From Corynebacterium heidelbergense (GTDB lineage: Bacteria; Actinomycetota; Actinomycetes; Mycobacteriales; Mycobacteriaceae): DNA of 64,000 bases. The DNA lies in contig NZ_CP063191.1 of the NCBI RefSeq assembly GCF_028609845.1, positions 806,001-870,000 of the forward strand, written 5' to 3'. Every line of letters starts with the position of its first letter. Positions within the stretch are counted from its first letter, which is position 1. Below the pieces are notes generated by a model that saw only the letters and a list, made by a program, of their open reading frames with translations, ran no database searches and was not told where the DNA came from. A program made the translations under genes and the position numbers. Below are positions 8,748 through 15,919 of the stretch, piece by piece.

Positions 8748-9868
8748 GAATTCACGATCACGCAGCCGGCGCCTTGGGGCAACCGGACCTCATCGACTTG
8801 GGGGAGGGGTTGTATGTCCTGCGATTCGAATCGATGAAGGTGGCCTCTGCGGAAGGGGCGGTGCGCAGTGTGCTGCGGGATGGGAAGGTACGCCCTGGGG
8901 GCACGGTCGTCGATTCATCTAGCGGAATCTACGCCCATGCCCTGGCCCTGGCGTGCCACCGGCATGGCTTGAGGTGCCACATTGTGGGGTCTACGACGGT
9001 GGATCCCACGCTGGTTGCGCAGTTGCGGTTGCTCGGCGCGACGGTGGAGCGCATGCCGTCGTCCGATTCCCTGCGCCTGGACCAGCACCGCCGCGTGGGT
9101 CGGATACAGCGATTGTTGGCGGAGAACCCCGGGTGGTACTGGATGCAGCAATACCACTGCAGCCGCCATTACGAGGGTTATCGACCTCTTGGGGACGCCA
9201 CCTACACAGCGCTTGCCGATGCGGGGCACGGGGAGCGGATACGCCTCGTGGCCGCAGTGGGTTCCGGGGCCTCCTCGGCGGGACTGGGGGAGGGAATGCG
9301 GGCGGCGGGCGCGGATGTGGAGATCGTGGGCGTGCAGCCCTTCGGCAGCGTGACTTTCGGTTCGGCGGATGTGCCGGACCCGGACATGCTCATCGCGGGG
9401 ATCGGTAGCTCCATCGAGTTTCGGAATGTGCGCCCGGAGATCTTTGCCGCTATCCACTGGGTTTCCTTCGAGGTGGCCCGGGCCGGGGCGCGTGATGCCC
9501 TGCGGCAGCACGGGCTGTTTGCGGGCTTGTCCACCGGGGCTTGCTGGGCGGTTGCTCGGTACGAGCATGGTGGTCATCGCGGACGCGATGGCGACGATGG
9601 GCGGGGCAGCGACAGTGGGCTAGGCAGCGACAGTCGGCTAGGCAGCAGGCGCGGCATCCAGGACGGGGACAGACGCGAGGGGAAAGACAGCAGACGGGCC
9701 ACGGTGTTCGTGGCCCCGGATACGGGGCACCGCTACCTGCACAGCGTCTTCGAGGGACCGGATAGCCAGTTAGGGGACTTACAACCCTCTTGCGTGGATG
9801 AGGGTGGCGGCGGCCTCCCGGAGTTGCCGTGGTCTATGACGAGGCACCCGGAGCGGTGGGCAGGGTAG
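8744..9868 (+). CDS. Cysteine-synthase-fold PLP enzyme (candidate beta-replacement synthase)
   Basis: A 374-residue fold-type II PLP protein. Lys32 in FESMK is the likely Schiff-base lysine. DSSSGIYAHALA (about 57-68) occupies the place of the SSGNTG substrate loop of cysteine synthase but lacks its Asn, and GSGASSAGLG replaces the phosphate-binding GTGGT-type loop. These changes argue against ordinary cysteine synthesis. A hydrophilic Gly/Asp/Arg/Ser insertion near residues 285-320 contains an 18-base tandem repeat. The start overlaps the kinase stop. SbnA-like enzymes use O-phosphoserine to build 2,3-diaminopropionate precursors; a comparable step using the kinase product is inferred here. 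Confidence 0.78.
   Translation: MRIHDHAAGALGQPDLIDLGEGLYVLRFESMKVASAEGAVRSVLRDGKVRPGGTVVDSSSGIYAHALALACHRHGLRCHIVGSTTVDPTLVAQLRLLGATVERMPSSDSLRLDQHRRVGRIQRLLAENPGWYWMQQYHCSRHYEGYRPLGDATYTALADAGHGERIRLVAAVGSGASSAGLGEGMRAAGADVEIVGVQPFGSVTFGSADVPDPDMLIAGIGSSIEFRNVRPEIFAAIHWVSFEVARAGARDALRQHGLFAGLSTGACWAVARYEHGGHRGRDGDDGRGSDSGLGSDSRLGSRRGIQDGDRREGKDSRRATVFVAPDTGHRYLHSVFEGPDSQLGDLQPSCVDEGGGGLPELPWSMTRHPERWAG
9605..9646 (+). repeat. 18-bp tandem repeat inside PLP-enzyme gene
   Basis: The unit GGCAGCGACAGTSGGCTA occurs twice back to back (9605-9622 and 9623-9640) with one base different, followed by a partial third copy. The unit is a multiple of three, so it adds GSDSGL-like residues without breaking the frame. 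It sits in a low-complexity insertion not expected in the enzyme fold. Confidence 0.9.
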
Positions 9869-9927
9869 CCCCGGTGGGTTACATTCGGTAGCAGATGAAC
9901 TCCCCGCAGCACTAAGGAGGGTGGCTG

Positions 9928-10584
9928 ATGGATCAGCCAACGTTTGACCCCAATGACCCCCATGGCGGCCCCGGCTCCGCCGAAGGGGGCGGGGCGGATC
10001 GACCGACCCCGCAGGCCTCCCGGGGCTTGCCGCCGGCGGCAATTGCAGCGATCGCGGTGGGGGTGTTACTGGTCATCGCGCTGATCGTGGGGTTTGCCGT
10101 GACGCGTTCTGGGGAGGACACATCGGCGAGCGGGGCGCAGTCCGCCGTCTCGGCGAGCCCGCAGACCTCCGGGTCTAGCGGAACTGCTTCGGCATCCGTT
10201 TCTACGTCGGCACCGATTCTTACCGGGGTGCCCTTCGACGGGCAGGGCCAGGGAGCCGTTCAGGCCGAGGGGCAGGCCGAGGGTGCTGGGGCCGGCTTGA
10301 TGCCCGCCCCCACGGTGGGGCAGCAGGAGCAAGCGGCGCCGGTGAACCCGGAGGCGTCGGCTCCGCAACCCAATGGGGCGCAGCAGGGCCAGGGACAACC
10401 GATCATTCCTGGGCCTCCGCCGCCGGAAACCAACCCGAACTACGAGTGGTTCATTCGCGGCCCTTACGCAAGTTCGTGGACGTGCCAGCAAGCAAAAGAC
10501 GTATGGCCCGCTGGTAAGCGGGATTGCCAGCAGGGGCCGGATGGCAATTGGTACCACTGGGCTATTCGTCAGGCCACGCACTAG
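9928..10584 (+). CDS. Membrane-anchored protein with Gln/Gly/Ala-rich linker
   Basis: A 218-residue protein of unknown function. A hydrophilic Pro/Gly/Asp-rich N-terminus of about 35 residues precedes one membrane helix (AAIAAIAVGVLLVIALIVGF). A long Ala/Ser/Gly/Gln linker follows, then a compact C-terminal end from about 170 (NYEWFIRGPYASSWTCQQAKDVW) with two Cys residues that could form a disulfide outside the cell. A strong ribosome site, AAGGAGGG, precedes ATG 9928. It follows the metal operon by 59 bases in the same direction, but no functional link is visible. Confidence 0.75.
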   Translation: MDQPTFDPNDPHGGPGSAEGGGADRPTPQASRGLPPAAIAAIAVGVLLVIALIVGFAVTRSGEDTSASGAQSAVSASPQTSGSSGTASASVSTSAPILTGVPFDGQGQGAVQAEGQAEGAGAGLMPAPTVGQQEQAAPVNPEASAPQPNGAQQGQGQPIIPGPPPPETNPNYEWFIRGPYASSWTCQQAKDVWPAGKRDCQQGPDGNWYHWAIRQATH

Positions 10585-10737
10585 GGGCTTCGCCGAACGG
10601 CACGGGGCTGTGGCGGGGCCTGAGGGGTGGCAGGGGGACCCATAGGGGGCCAGGGGTCTCGGCTAGAGGTGTTGAGGGGGGGGGAGCCGGAGGAGACCGG
10701 GCCCTTATGGCGTAGAAAGCCTCCGGGCATAAAAAAG

Positions 10738-10809
10738 CTCCCCCAGCTGGACTCGAACCAGCAACCCTTCGATTAACAGTCGAATGCTCTGCCATTGAGC
10801 TATGGGGGA
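10738..10809 (-). tRNA. tRNA-Asn (GTT)
   Basis: Read on the minus strand, the sequence begins TCCCCCATAGCTCA and folds as a cloverleaf. The acceptor TCCCCCA pairs with TGGGGGA, the anticodon loop CTGTTAA carries GTT, and the T-arm contains GGTTCGAGTCC. The discriminator base is G and CCA is not encoded. Confidence 0.96.
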
Positions 10810-10964
10810 AGAACTGCCCTGCTGGGCAACGAGACCATACTCTAGTGGGGGGCTGGTTTTCCTCCAAATCCGCAGATGGGAAGCAGTGTCCTGGCTGGCA
10901 GCCGGAGGGGCTTCGCCCCGGTGTACCAGGGGCGGAGACGGGTGTGGTTGAATCTTGTGGTGCT

Positions 10965-11038
10965 GGGGCTATAGCTCAGTCGGTTAGAGCCGCGGACTCA
11001 TAATCCGCTGGTCGCGGGTTCGAGCCCCGCTGGCCCCA
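10965..11038 (+). tRNA. tRNA with CAT anticodon (Ile2 or elongator Met)
   Basis: GGGGCTATAGCTCAG starts a 74-base cloverleaf. The anticodon loop CTCATAA gives CAT and the T-arm has GGGTTCGAGCCCC. CCA is not encoded. The G-rich acceptor resembles the tRNA-Ile that is modified at C34 by TilS, but elongator Met cannot be ruled out by eye. A strong terminator follows at once. Confidence 0.93.
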
Positions 11039-11051
11039 CTCCTATACGCAA

Positions 11052-11097
11052 GGCCCGAACCTTGGCAATCGTCAGTGATGCCGGTTCGGGCCATTTT
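11052..11097 (+). terminator. Intrinsic terminator after the CAT tRNA
   Basis: GGCCCGAACC (from 11052) pairs with GGTTCGGGCC (11083-11092) around a loop with its own GGCA/TGCC stem, followed by ATTTT. It lies 14 bases downstream of the tRNA. Confidence 0.85.
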
Positions 11098-11539
11098 GCT
11101 GCGCCTGGCTTCACACAAAGGGAGGGGCGGTGTGCCGCGCCGACGGGTAGCCCTGGGCGTCGTGCCACTACGAACCGCACAAGCGTCTCTCTGAGGCGCA
11201 CCTGAACCGAGCGTGCACATAAATGCTGGGTGGAAATAGGGCGATGGATGTGAGGCGGGCGGACGGAAGGCTACCGGACCCCCGTGGGAAGCCTGCTTCG
11301 TGCACCGAAATCGAGTCGACGGAATGTGATCTTCGTCACGTTTATTCGAACTCGCGCCTGACTAGTGTTTTGAAATTGGCGCGACTTGAGGGTACCAGAC
11401 GTGTCAAGCCCCCGAACCCTTGCGTTGGCAGATTGGTTAGTCCAAAGTCGCACCTAGGCGGCCACAGACGCCGTCGGGAGAATCAATCCGAGATGGGGTG
11501 AGCAGTGAGGATCGACACGCAGAACGTGCTGCAGAAGCG
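11098..11539. other. Gene-free stretch
   Basis: About 440 bases without a convincing gene. A 92-codon frame on the plus strand (from 11223) has no ribosome site or recognisable sequence. The only structured element I see is a GlxR/CRP-like half-site pair at 11325-11340. The base composition is visibly less GC-rich than the flanking genes around 11300-11400. Confidence 0.5.
11325..11340. promoter_or_regulatory. GlxR/CRP-like site
   Basis: TGTGATCTTCGTCACG matches the TGTGA-N6-TCACA pattern bound by GlxR, the cAMP-receptor-type regulator of corynebacteria, at nine of the ten fixed positions. No gene start lies close by, so its function is doubtful. Confidence 0.35.
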
Positions 11540-11833
11540 TTAGTCCCGGGGGCGAGCGGATAGTGCTTCTACCCGCCGCAGTAATTCACTCGGTCGCATG
11601 GAGAAGGCGTCCGCGAAACGGCAGAAGACATCGAGGGTAGGGCTAGTAGCTCCAGACTCCAGACGGATGACCCCTCGGGTACTGATCCCTACGGCCTGGG
11701 CGAGCTGAGACTGAGTCATCCCGCGCTCGCGCCGCAGGGATTCCACTACTCGCCCCAGCATCATGCGCCGCTGCTCCTGTAGCCGCAGTTGTGCGGCGGA
11801 TAGGTGATCAGCGGACTGGGGCATGACAACCAT
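11540..11833 (-). CDS. XRE-family transcriptional regulator
   Basis: A small DNA-binding protein, about 97 residues from the ATG at 11833 (a second ATG is three codons later). A classic helix-turn-helix (MTQSQLAQAVGISTRGVIRLESG) occupies the middle, followed by the usual helix FCRFADAFSMRPSELL. The frame stays open further upstream, and GGAGGAGG at about 11880 is out of reach of these ATGs, so the start is uncertain. It is divergent from the lipoprotein gene at 11987 and may control it. Confidence 0.75.
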   Translation of the reverse strand: MVVMPQSADHLSAAQLRLQEQRRMMLGRVVESLRRERGMTQSQLAQAVGISTRGVIRLESGATSPTLDVFCRFADAFSMRPSELLRRVEALSARPRD

Positions 11834-11986
11834 TGTGCCCGAGGACTTCGGATCAGCAAACAACGATAAGTAATCATTGCTCCTCCTCCGCTCTTGATGT
11901 TCCCGGCTGGTGACAGTACTGTCACTTTTGAGGGATATCAAGTGCCGCAGAGGGCAGTGATGGGAACACCACACAAGGGGAAAGTG

Positions 11987-13060
11987 ATGAAACGAGCCAA
12001 CACCACAACCGCCGCCGCGGCCGTCATTGCAGGAGCACTGCTTCTCGGGGGCTGTGGCTCCCAGGAGGTAAGTAACGGCGGTGCCAAACCCGCGACAGCG
12101 GCCGCACCGGCAGCAGTCACGGCGCTTCCGCAGGGCGGCCAGCCGTCCGCAGACCAGGATCGGATGGAGGCGTACCGCAAGCAGATTGCTGCGGCGGCAT
12201 CCGTAACCTTTGACGGGCCGAACTACCGCATCTATCCGGAGTTGATGACGGGGGAATACCAGTACGCCCTGATAGATCTCGGCGGAGACGGACAGAAGGA
12301 CCTACTCCTCAAGCGGGTTTCTAGGGAGGTCAGCCCAATCCGCGCCTTCACCTACGACCCGGCCAGCCGAACCGCGAAAATGATCGGAGACCCCGCTGGC
12401 GACGGGGCGGCCTCTGCAGGGGGAGAGCGGGCAGCCGTTGCCGCCGCAGTTCCAGATGGAGGGATGCTGGTTTCCGATGGCCGATCCGGCACTGGCCTGT
12501 ACACCACCACGCTCTGGAAACGCCAGGGGTTCGACTTGCAGAAGACTAGCCGCGTGTGGAACTACCGCTCCGACCAGAAACCTGGCGATCTGCAGACGAT
12601 GGAGCAACCCATCAAGTGGTTTGCAGCCGGTGATGAGCAAGGCTTGACCTCCTCGCCGACCCAAGAACCGGCCCCTGCGGGAGCCCCTCAACCAACGTTC
12701 GGCCAGAGCGGTGAGCAGCTGCAAAGCCAGGGTCTCAGTACGAGCAGTGGTCGATCTAAGGCTGATTACCCCTCATTTACGGCTGGTCGAACCGGTACGG
12801 CGTGGGATCCCAGGCCGAATCACACCTCCAAGGAGTTCGCCCGGGCGGTTTATAACCAGTTCATCGAAGCCTGGATTCGCGACGGTAACGACTCCCCGCA
12901 ACTGAGCGTGCAATCACCGGTCACTGGTCAGACCTATCAGATGAGTTGCGAGAAATCTAAGTTTCACGTCCTGTGTGCGGGTGGGAATGACGCGAAGGTC
13001 TACATTTACCGCCCAATCCCCGCTGACGTGACGATGCCCTACGACATGCAATGGGGATAG
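11987..13060 (+). CDS. Putative lipoprotein of unknown function
   Basis: A 357-residue exported lipoprotein. ATG 11987 follows AAGGGGAAAG and starts a signal peptide ending in the lipobox LLGGC. After an Ala/Pro-rich stretch, a soluble domain begins near residue 55 (RMEAYRKQIAAAASVTFDG), with a calcium-binding-like or beta-propeller-like segment YALIDLGGDGQKDLLLKRV. A Gln/Ser-rich linker at about 220-255 leads to a second region with Cys residues near the end. I do not recognise the family. It is followed after 39 bases by the J-like membrane protein, probably in one transcript. Confidence 0.72.
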   Translation: MKRANTTTAAAAVIAGALLLGGCGSQEVSNGGAKPATAAAPAAVTALPQGGQPSADQDRMEAYRKQIAAAASVTFDGPNYRIYPELMTGEYQYALIDLGGDGQKDLLLKRVSREVSPIRAFTYDPASRTAKMIGDPAGDGAASAGGERAAVAAAVPDGGMLVSDGRSGTGLYTTTLWKRQGFDLQKTSRVWNYRSDQKPGDLQTMEQPIKWFAAGDEQGLTSSPTQEPAPAGAPQPTFGQSGEQLQSQGLSTSSGRSKADYPSFTAGRTGTAWDPRPNHTSKEFARAVYNQFIEAWIRDGNDSPQLSVQSPVTGQTYQMSCEKSKFHVLCAGGNDAKVYIYRPIPADVTMPYDMQWG

Positions 13061-13099
13061 TGCGGAAGATGGACACGAGAAAGCGGAAGCGGGACAATA

Positions 13100-14209
13100 A
13101 TGGCTGGATATGATCTGTATCGCTCTTTGGGGCTCAATTCAGCGCACACGCCGGAACGGCTCGCTGGAACCATCAGTTTACTCAAGGCGCAAACGGACGC
13201 CAGCGACGCGGCGCGCATGGAGGAACTCACCGTTGCCGAGAAGATCCTCGGCAAACCCGGACTGAAGGCTCAGTACGATTCGCGTCTAGCAAATCCGGAG
13301 GGTCCAACCGTTACCGTCGATGATTTACGCCAGCTAGCGGGCTCCGGAGCCGGTTCCCGCGACATTCTGGCCGTAATCCGAACTTATGTCGTGCGTGCGG
13401 GGCACCTAGCTCGGGCTTACCCCAAGGCGGCGGCGGGTAGTGCGTTGGGCGTGGTGGTGATACTGGCCGTGCTCATCGCCGGGTTCCTCGCAATCGGTGG
13501 TGGGGGTGGGGGCTCGGATCAATCGGGTTCCTCGGGATTGTTCGGGGGATCCTCCCATCAACGGGCCGACGGCCTTCCCTCCTTCGAGGACGAGAAGAAG
13601 GACGATTCTGTTGCACAGCCGGGGGAGGAGATTACGTTTGTGGATGGCGATCTCTATACGTACCCAGACGGACACAGCGAGTTATCAAAATCTGCAACAA
13701 AGTGGAGCATCAGTGTAAATAATTTGCGATTGCGAGACGTTTACAAGCCGGGTGATTCTAACGCGCCGAGGGATCATCCTCTGTCTAAACCATCGAAGGA
13801 TGGAGTGAGTGTGTGTTACGACGAAACGGTCAAGTTTATTGAAGCGGGTAGCGAAGTCTCGCAGTCGTCAAGAGTCGTAGACAAGTACACGGTTTCCAAT
13901 GCTGCTGACGAACTGATTGTTTGGACTTGGACGGACAGGTCATCTTGGTCGGAACCACTAGGCAGTAGGGAGATTTGGGCACCGGGTGCGGATAAGTCCT
14001 ATGTCCGTAACCAGGACGACCCTTTGCTTGATAAGCCGCAGATTTCAGGGAATTCAGCGCTTTTCAGCGTATGCCAGGAGTTGGAGGTCCAATCCGATGG
14101 GTCTGTTCCCAGTGAATGGATCGGGTTTAAAGTGTTTCCCAGTGGTTCGGCACTCGGTGAAAGGCAAGGGTCAAAGACCCAGTGGATCTTCGACATGCCC
14201 GCCCACTAG
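13100..14209 (+). CDS. Membrane protein with N-terminal J-like domain
   Basis: A 369-residue protein. Residues 1-70 (YDLYRSLGLN...AEKILGKPGLKAQYDSRL) follow the pattern of a DnaJ domain but lack the HPD tripeptide needed to stimulate Hsp70. One membrane helix lies near 115-135 (GVVVILAVLIAGFLAIG), followed by a Gly/Ser linker and a C-terminal domain of about 170 residues with two Cys, likely outside the cell. The nucleotide composition of the last third is lower in GC than its neighbours. The function is unknown; the upstream lipoprotein is a plausible partner. Confidence 0.7.
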   Translation: MAGYDLYRSLGLNSAHTPERLAGTISLLKAQTDASDAARMEELTVAEKILGKPGLKAQYDSRLANPEGPTVTVDDLRQLAGSGAGSRDILAVIRTYVVRAGHLARAYPKAAAGSALGVVVILAVLIAGFLAIGGGGGGSDQSGSSGLFGGSSHQRADGLPSFEDEKKDDSVAQPGEEITFVDGDLYTYPDGHSELSKSATKWSISVNNLRLRDVYKPGDSNAPRDHPLSKPSKDGVSVCYDETVKFIEAGSEVSQSSRVVDKYTVSNAADELIVWTWTDRSSWSEPLGSREIWAPGADKSYVRNQDDPLLDKPQISGNSALFSVCQELEVQSDGSVPSEWIGFKVFPSGSALGERQGSKTQWIFDMPAH

Positions 14210-14232
14210 TGCCAGGTCCGCCCACTAGTGCC
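14199..14232. repeat. Short direct repeat across a stop codon
   Basis: CCGCCCACTAGTGCC occurs at 14199-14213 and again at 14218-14232, four bases apart. The first copy contains the last codons and stop (CAC TAG) of the J-like protein gene, so the second restates the gene end just downstream. Confidence 0.9.
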
Positions 14233-14252
14233 GCTGGGGCCGGGATTGACGT

Positions 14253-15023
14253 TTACACCGCGACGTCCACCACCGGTTGGCCCGTGGGGGTGGTGGAGCC
14301 CCCTGTCGGCTCTACCGTCACCATGAAGCGTGTCACCCCGGACATTCCCGCCAGCACCGCCCGGGTTTCGGGGTGGACGTCCCCAGCCTCCATCACCCCG
14401 GCTGAGCGAGCCTGCCCTTCGCGCATCATCCACATCTGGTAGGCCTGCCCCTCCGGTGGGGCCGGGACGTCAATTAACCGGACGGTTGCCTCGTCCGAAC
14501 CGGGGGCATGAGCCAGCGAAAACTGGCCACCTGCGGGCACGTCCAGGGTGGTTTCCGAGGCGGCGGGTTCTTCAGGCTGAGACGATTGGGTGGTGGTAGC
14601 GCGGATGTCGGTGGCGTCCGGACCGAAAAATCCGGCGGCCCACAACCCCCCGCCGCCCAATACCGCCGCCGCAACACCGGCAGCCGCCAACAACACCCCA
14701 GAATTGGCCACACGGCGCCTGCGACCGGGACCCGTGACGGGCTTTGCAGAGCGCGAGCCTGATCGTCGGCGCAGCAACGGCGCGACATCATTCGAGCCCC
14801 GAGCGCGGCTGAGAACCGCCGCAAGCACGCTGTCGCGAAGCTCCGTTGGGGCGTCCGCTTCCACGCTGGCCGCCAACGCGGCTGCGACCTCGCTGTAGTC
14901 CGCTACGCGCCGGTCAAAGCCGGGGTGCTGCGAACGCAACCGATCAATGGTGGGTTGATCCTGGGCATCCACGGCGCCCAGCGCCACCAATGCAGCCCAC
15001 TGATCCAGGTCATCAGCCGTCAC
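14253..15023 (-). CDS. rskA: Anti-sigma-K factor RskA
   Basis: A membrane-bound anti-sigma factor that holds SigK inactive. GTG 15023 overlaps the sigK stop (GTGA), fixing the start and giving 256 residues. The N-terminal cytoplasmic part (DDLDQWAALVALGAVDAQ) is the sigma-binding region, one membrane helix lies at about 125-145 (GVLLAAAGVAAAVLGGGGLWAAG), and the extracellular C-terminal RskA domain contains APPEGQAYQMWMM and ends FMVTVEPTGGS. Release of SigK in such pairs occurs by regulated proteolysis; the signal is not evident here. Confidence 0.9.
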   Translation of the reverse strand: MTADDLDQWAALVALGAVDAQDQPTIDRLRSQHPGFDRRVADYSEVAAALAASVEADAPTELRDSVLAAVLSRARGSNDVAPLLRRRSGSRSAKPVTGPGRRRRVANSGVLLAAAGVAAAVLGGGGLWAAGFFGPDATDIRATTTQSSQPEEPAASETTLDVPAGGQFSLAHAPGSDEATVRLIDVPAPPEGQAYQMWMMREGQARSAGVMEAGDVHPETRAVLAGMSGVTRFMVTVEPTGGSTTPTGQPVVDVAV

Positions 15024-15592
15024 TGGTCCAGGCACCTCCTCAGGGCCGTCAAGCCATCTCGAATTCTGGACTTCACCGCCGGCAACCCGGCACCCACGCG
15101 CTGAGCGACCTGGCGCTGCGTCAACCCCTCGTAGTACGAAAGCAAAATCGCTTCCCTCTGCTTGTCGCTGAGAGCACCCAAGCACAGGGCCACCGCATGC
15201 CGCTCGGAACGCTCCTGCTGAAGCTCCGGGGGTGTCTGCGGGGATAGCACAAGATCCCGCCGACCTGCGGCTGATTGCCGCGCGCGCAAGGCCTCATTGT
15301 GCCGGACCACATCGACCGCCCTGGCGTGGGCCACGCTGACTATCCAGGCCACAGCCGAACCCCGACGGGGATCGTAGGACCCCGCCCGGTCCCACACCAG
15401 CAGCCATGCCTCCTGGGCGGACTCCTGAGCAAGGTCGGGATCGCGGATGACGCGCAAGGACAGGCCATGAACCCGGGCCTGTAAAAGGTCGTAGAGCTGC
15501 TCGAAGTAAGCCACCGCATCGTTTCCGGTAGTGCCAGCCATACCGCGCAGCAACTCCCGCGCACGGGATTCGATGGGACTAGTGGCTGGCAT
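15020..15592 (-). CDS. sigK: ECF sigma factor SigK
   Basis: A 190-residue extracytoplasmic-function sigma factor. Region 2 (about 25-95) contains DPDLAQESAQEAWLLVW and region 4 (about 130-185) contains LSDKQREAILLSYYEGLTQRQVA. Length, sequence and the rskA gene directly behind support SigK. GGAGGAA lies ahead of ATG 15592. A SigK-type promoter is present on the other side of the intergenic region, before a divergent secreted-protein gene. Confidence 0.9.
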   Translation of the reverse strand: MPATSPIESRARELLRGMAGTTGNDAVAYFEQLYDLLQARVHGLSLRVIRDPDLAQESAQEAWLLVWDRAGSYDPRRGSAVAWIVSVAHARAVDVVRHNEALRARQSAAGRRDLVLSPQTPPELQQERSERHAVALCLGALSDKQREAILLSYYEGLTQRQVAQRVGAGLPAVKSRIRDGLTALRRCLDQ

Positions 15593-15919
15593 GGTGGTGG
15601 GTTTCTTCCTCCGGAGGGCGCAGGGGCTAGGAGCAGGTTAGCGAATCGCCCGGATCTTTCCGACGTGCACTCCCTGTCCACGGGGGATGCGCGCCGCTGT
15701 GGCGCACCCTTCCAAAAGGCGCGCCCTCCTAGTCGCGGGGGAGGCCGATAATCCGGATCTGGATGCGAACTCAGTAACCGGTTGGCAAAATAACCTTGAG
15801 GTTTGAAGTCAACTGGACCCATCCCGGGTCCCGCTGGCTCCGAACTACAGATAACGGCACACCGCGCTCCGCAGTGTGTTCCGGCTGGACCCCAGCACAG
15901 ACGTTTCGCAGGAGGAACT
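15593..15919. other. Intergenic region between sigK and the secreted-protein gene
   Basis: A 327-base divergent promoter region. It holds the SigK-type promoter described at 15819-15846. I see no matching motif pointing towards sigK itself, and no coding sequence. Confidence 0.6.
15819..15846 (+). promoter_or_regulatory. SigK-type promoter
   Basis: CCATCC at 15819-15824 and CGAACT at 15841-15846 are separated by 16 bases. This agrees with the CCATCC...CGAAT pattern of mycobacterial SigK promoters. It faces the secreted-protein gene, 73 bases ahead of its ATG. Confidence 0.6.

Noticed and set aside
2694-9868. Assignment of the metal operon to staphylopine, EDDS or staphyloferrin B systems
   Set aside because: The nicotianamine-synthase-like, opine dehydrogenase, lyase and NIS synthetase genes of those pathways are absent; only the kinase/PLP logic is shared with staphyloferrin B.
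11223-11501. Small 92-codon open frame after the CAT tRNA
   Set aside because: No ribosome site, random-looking composition and no similarity to a known family.
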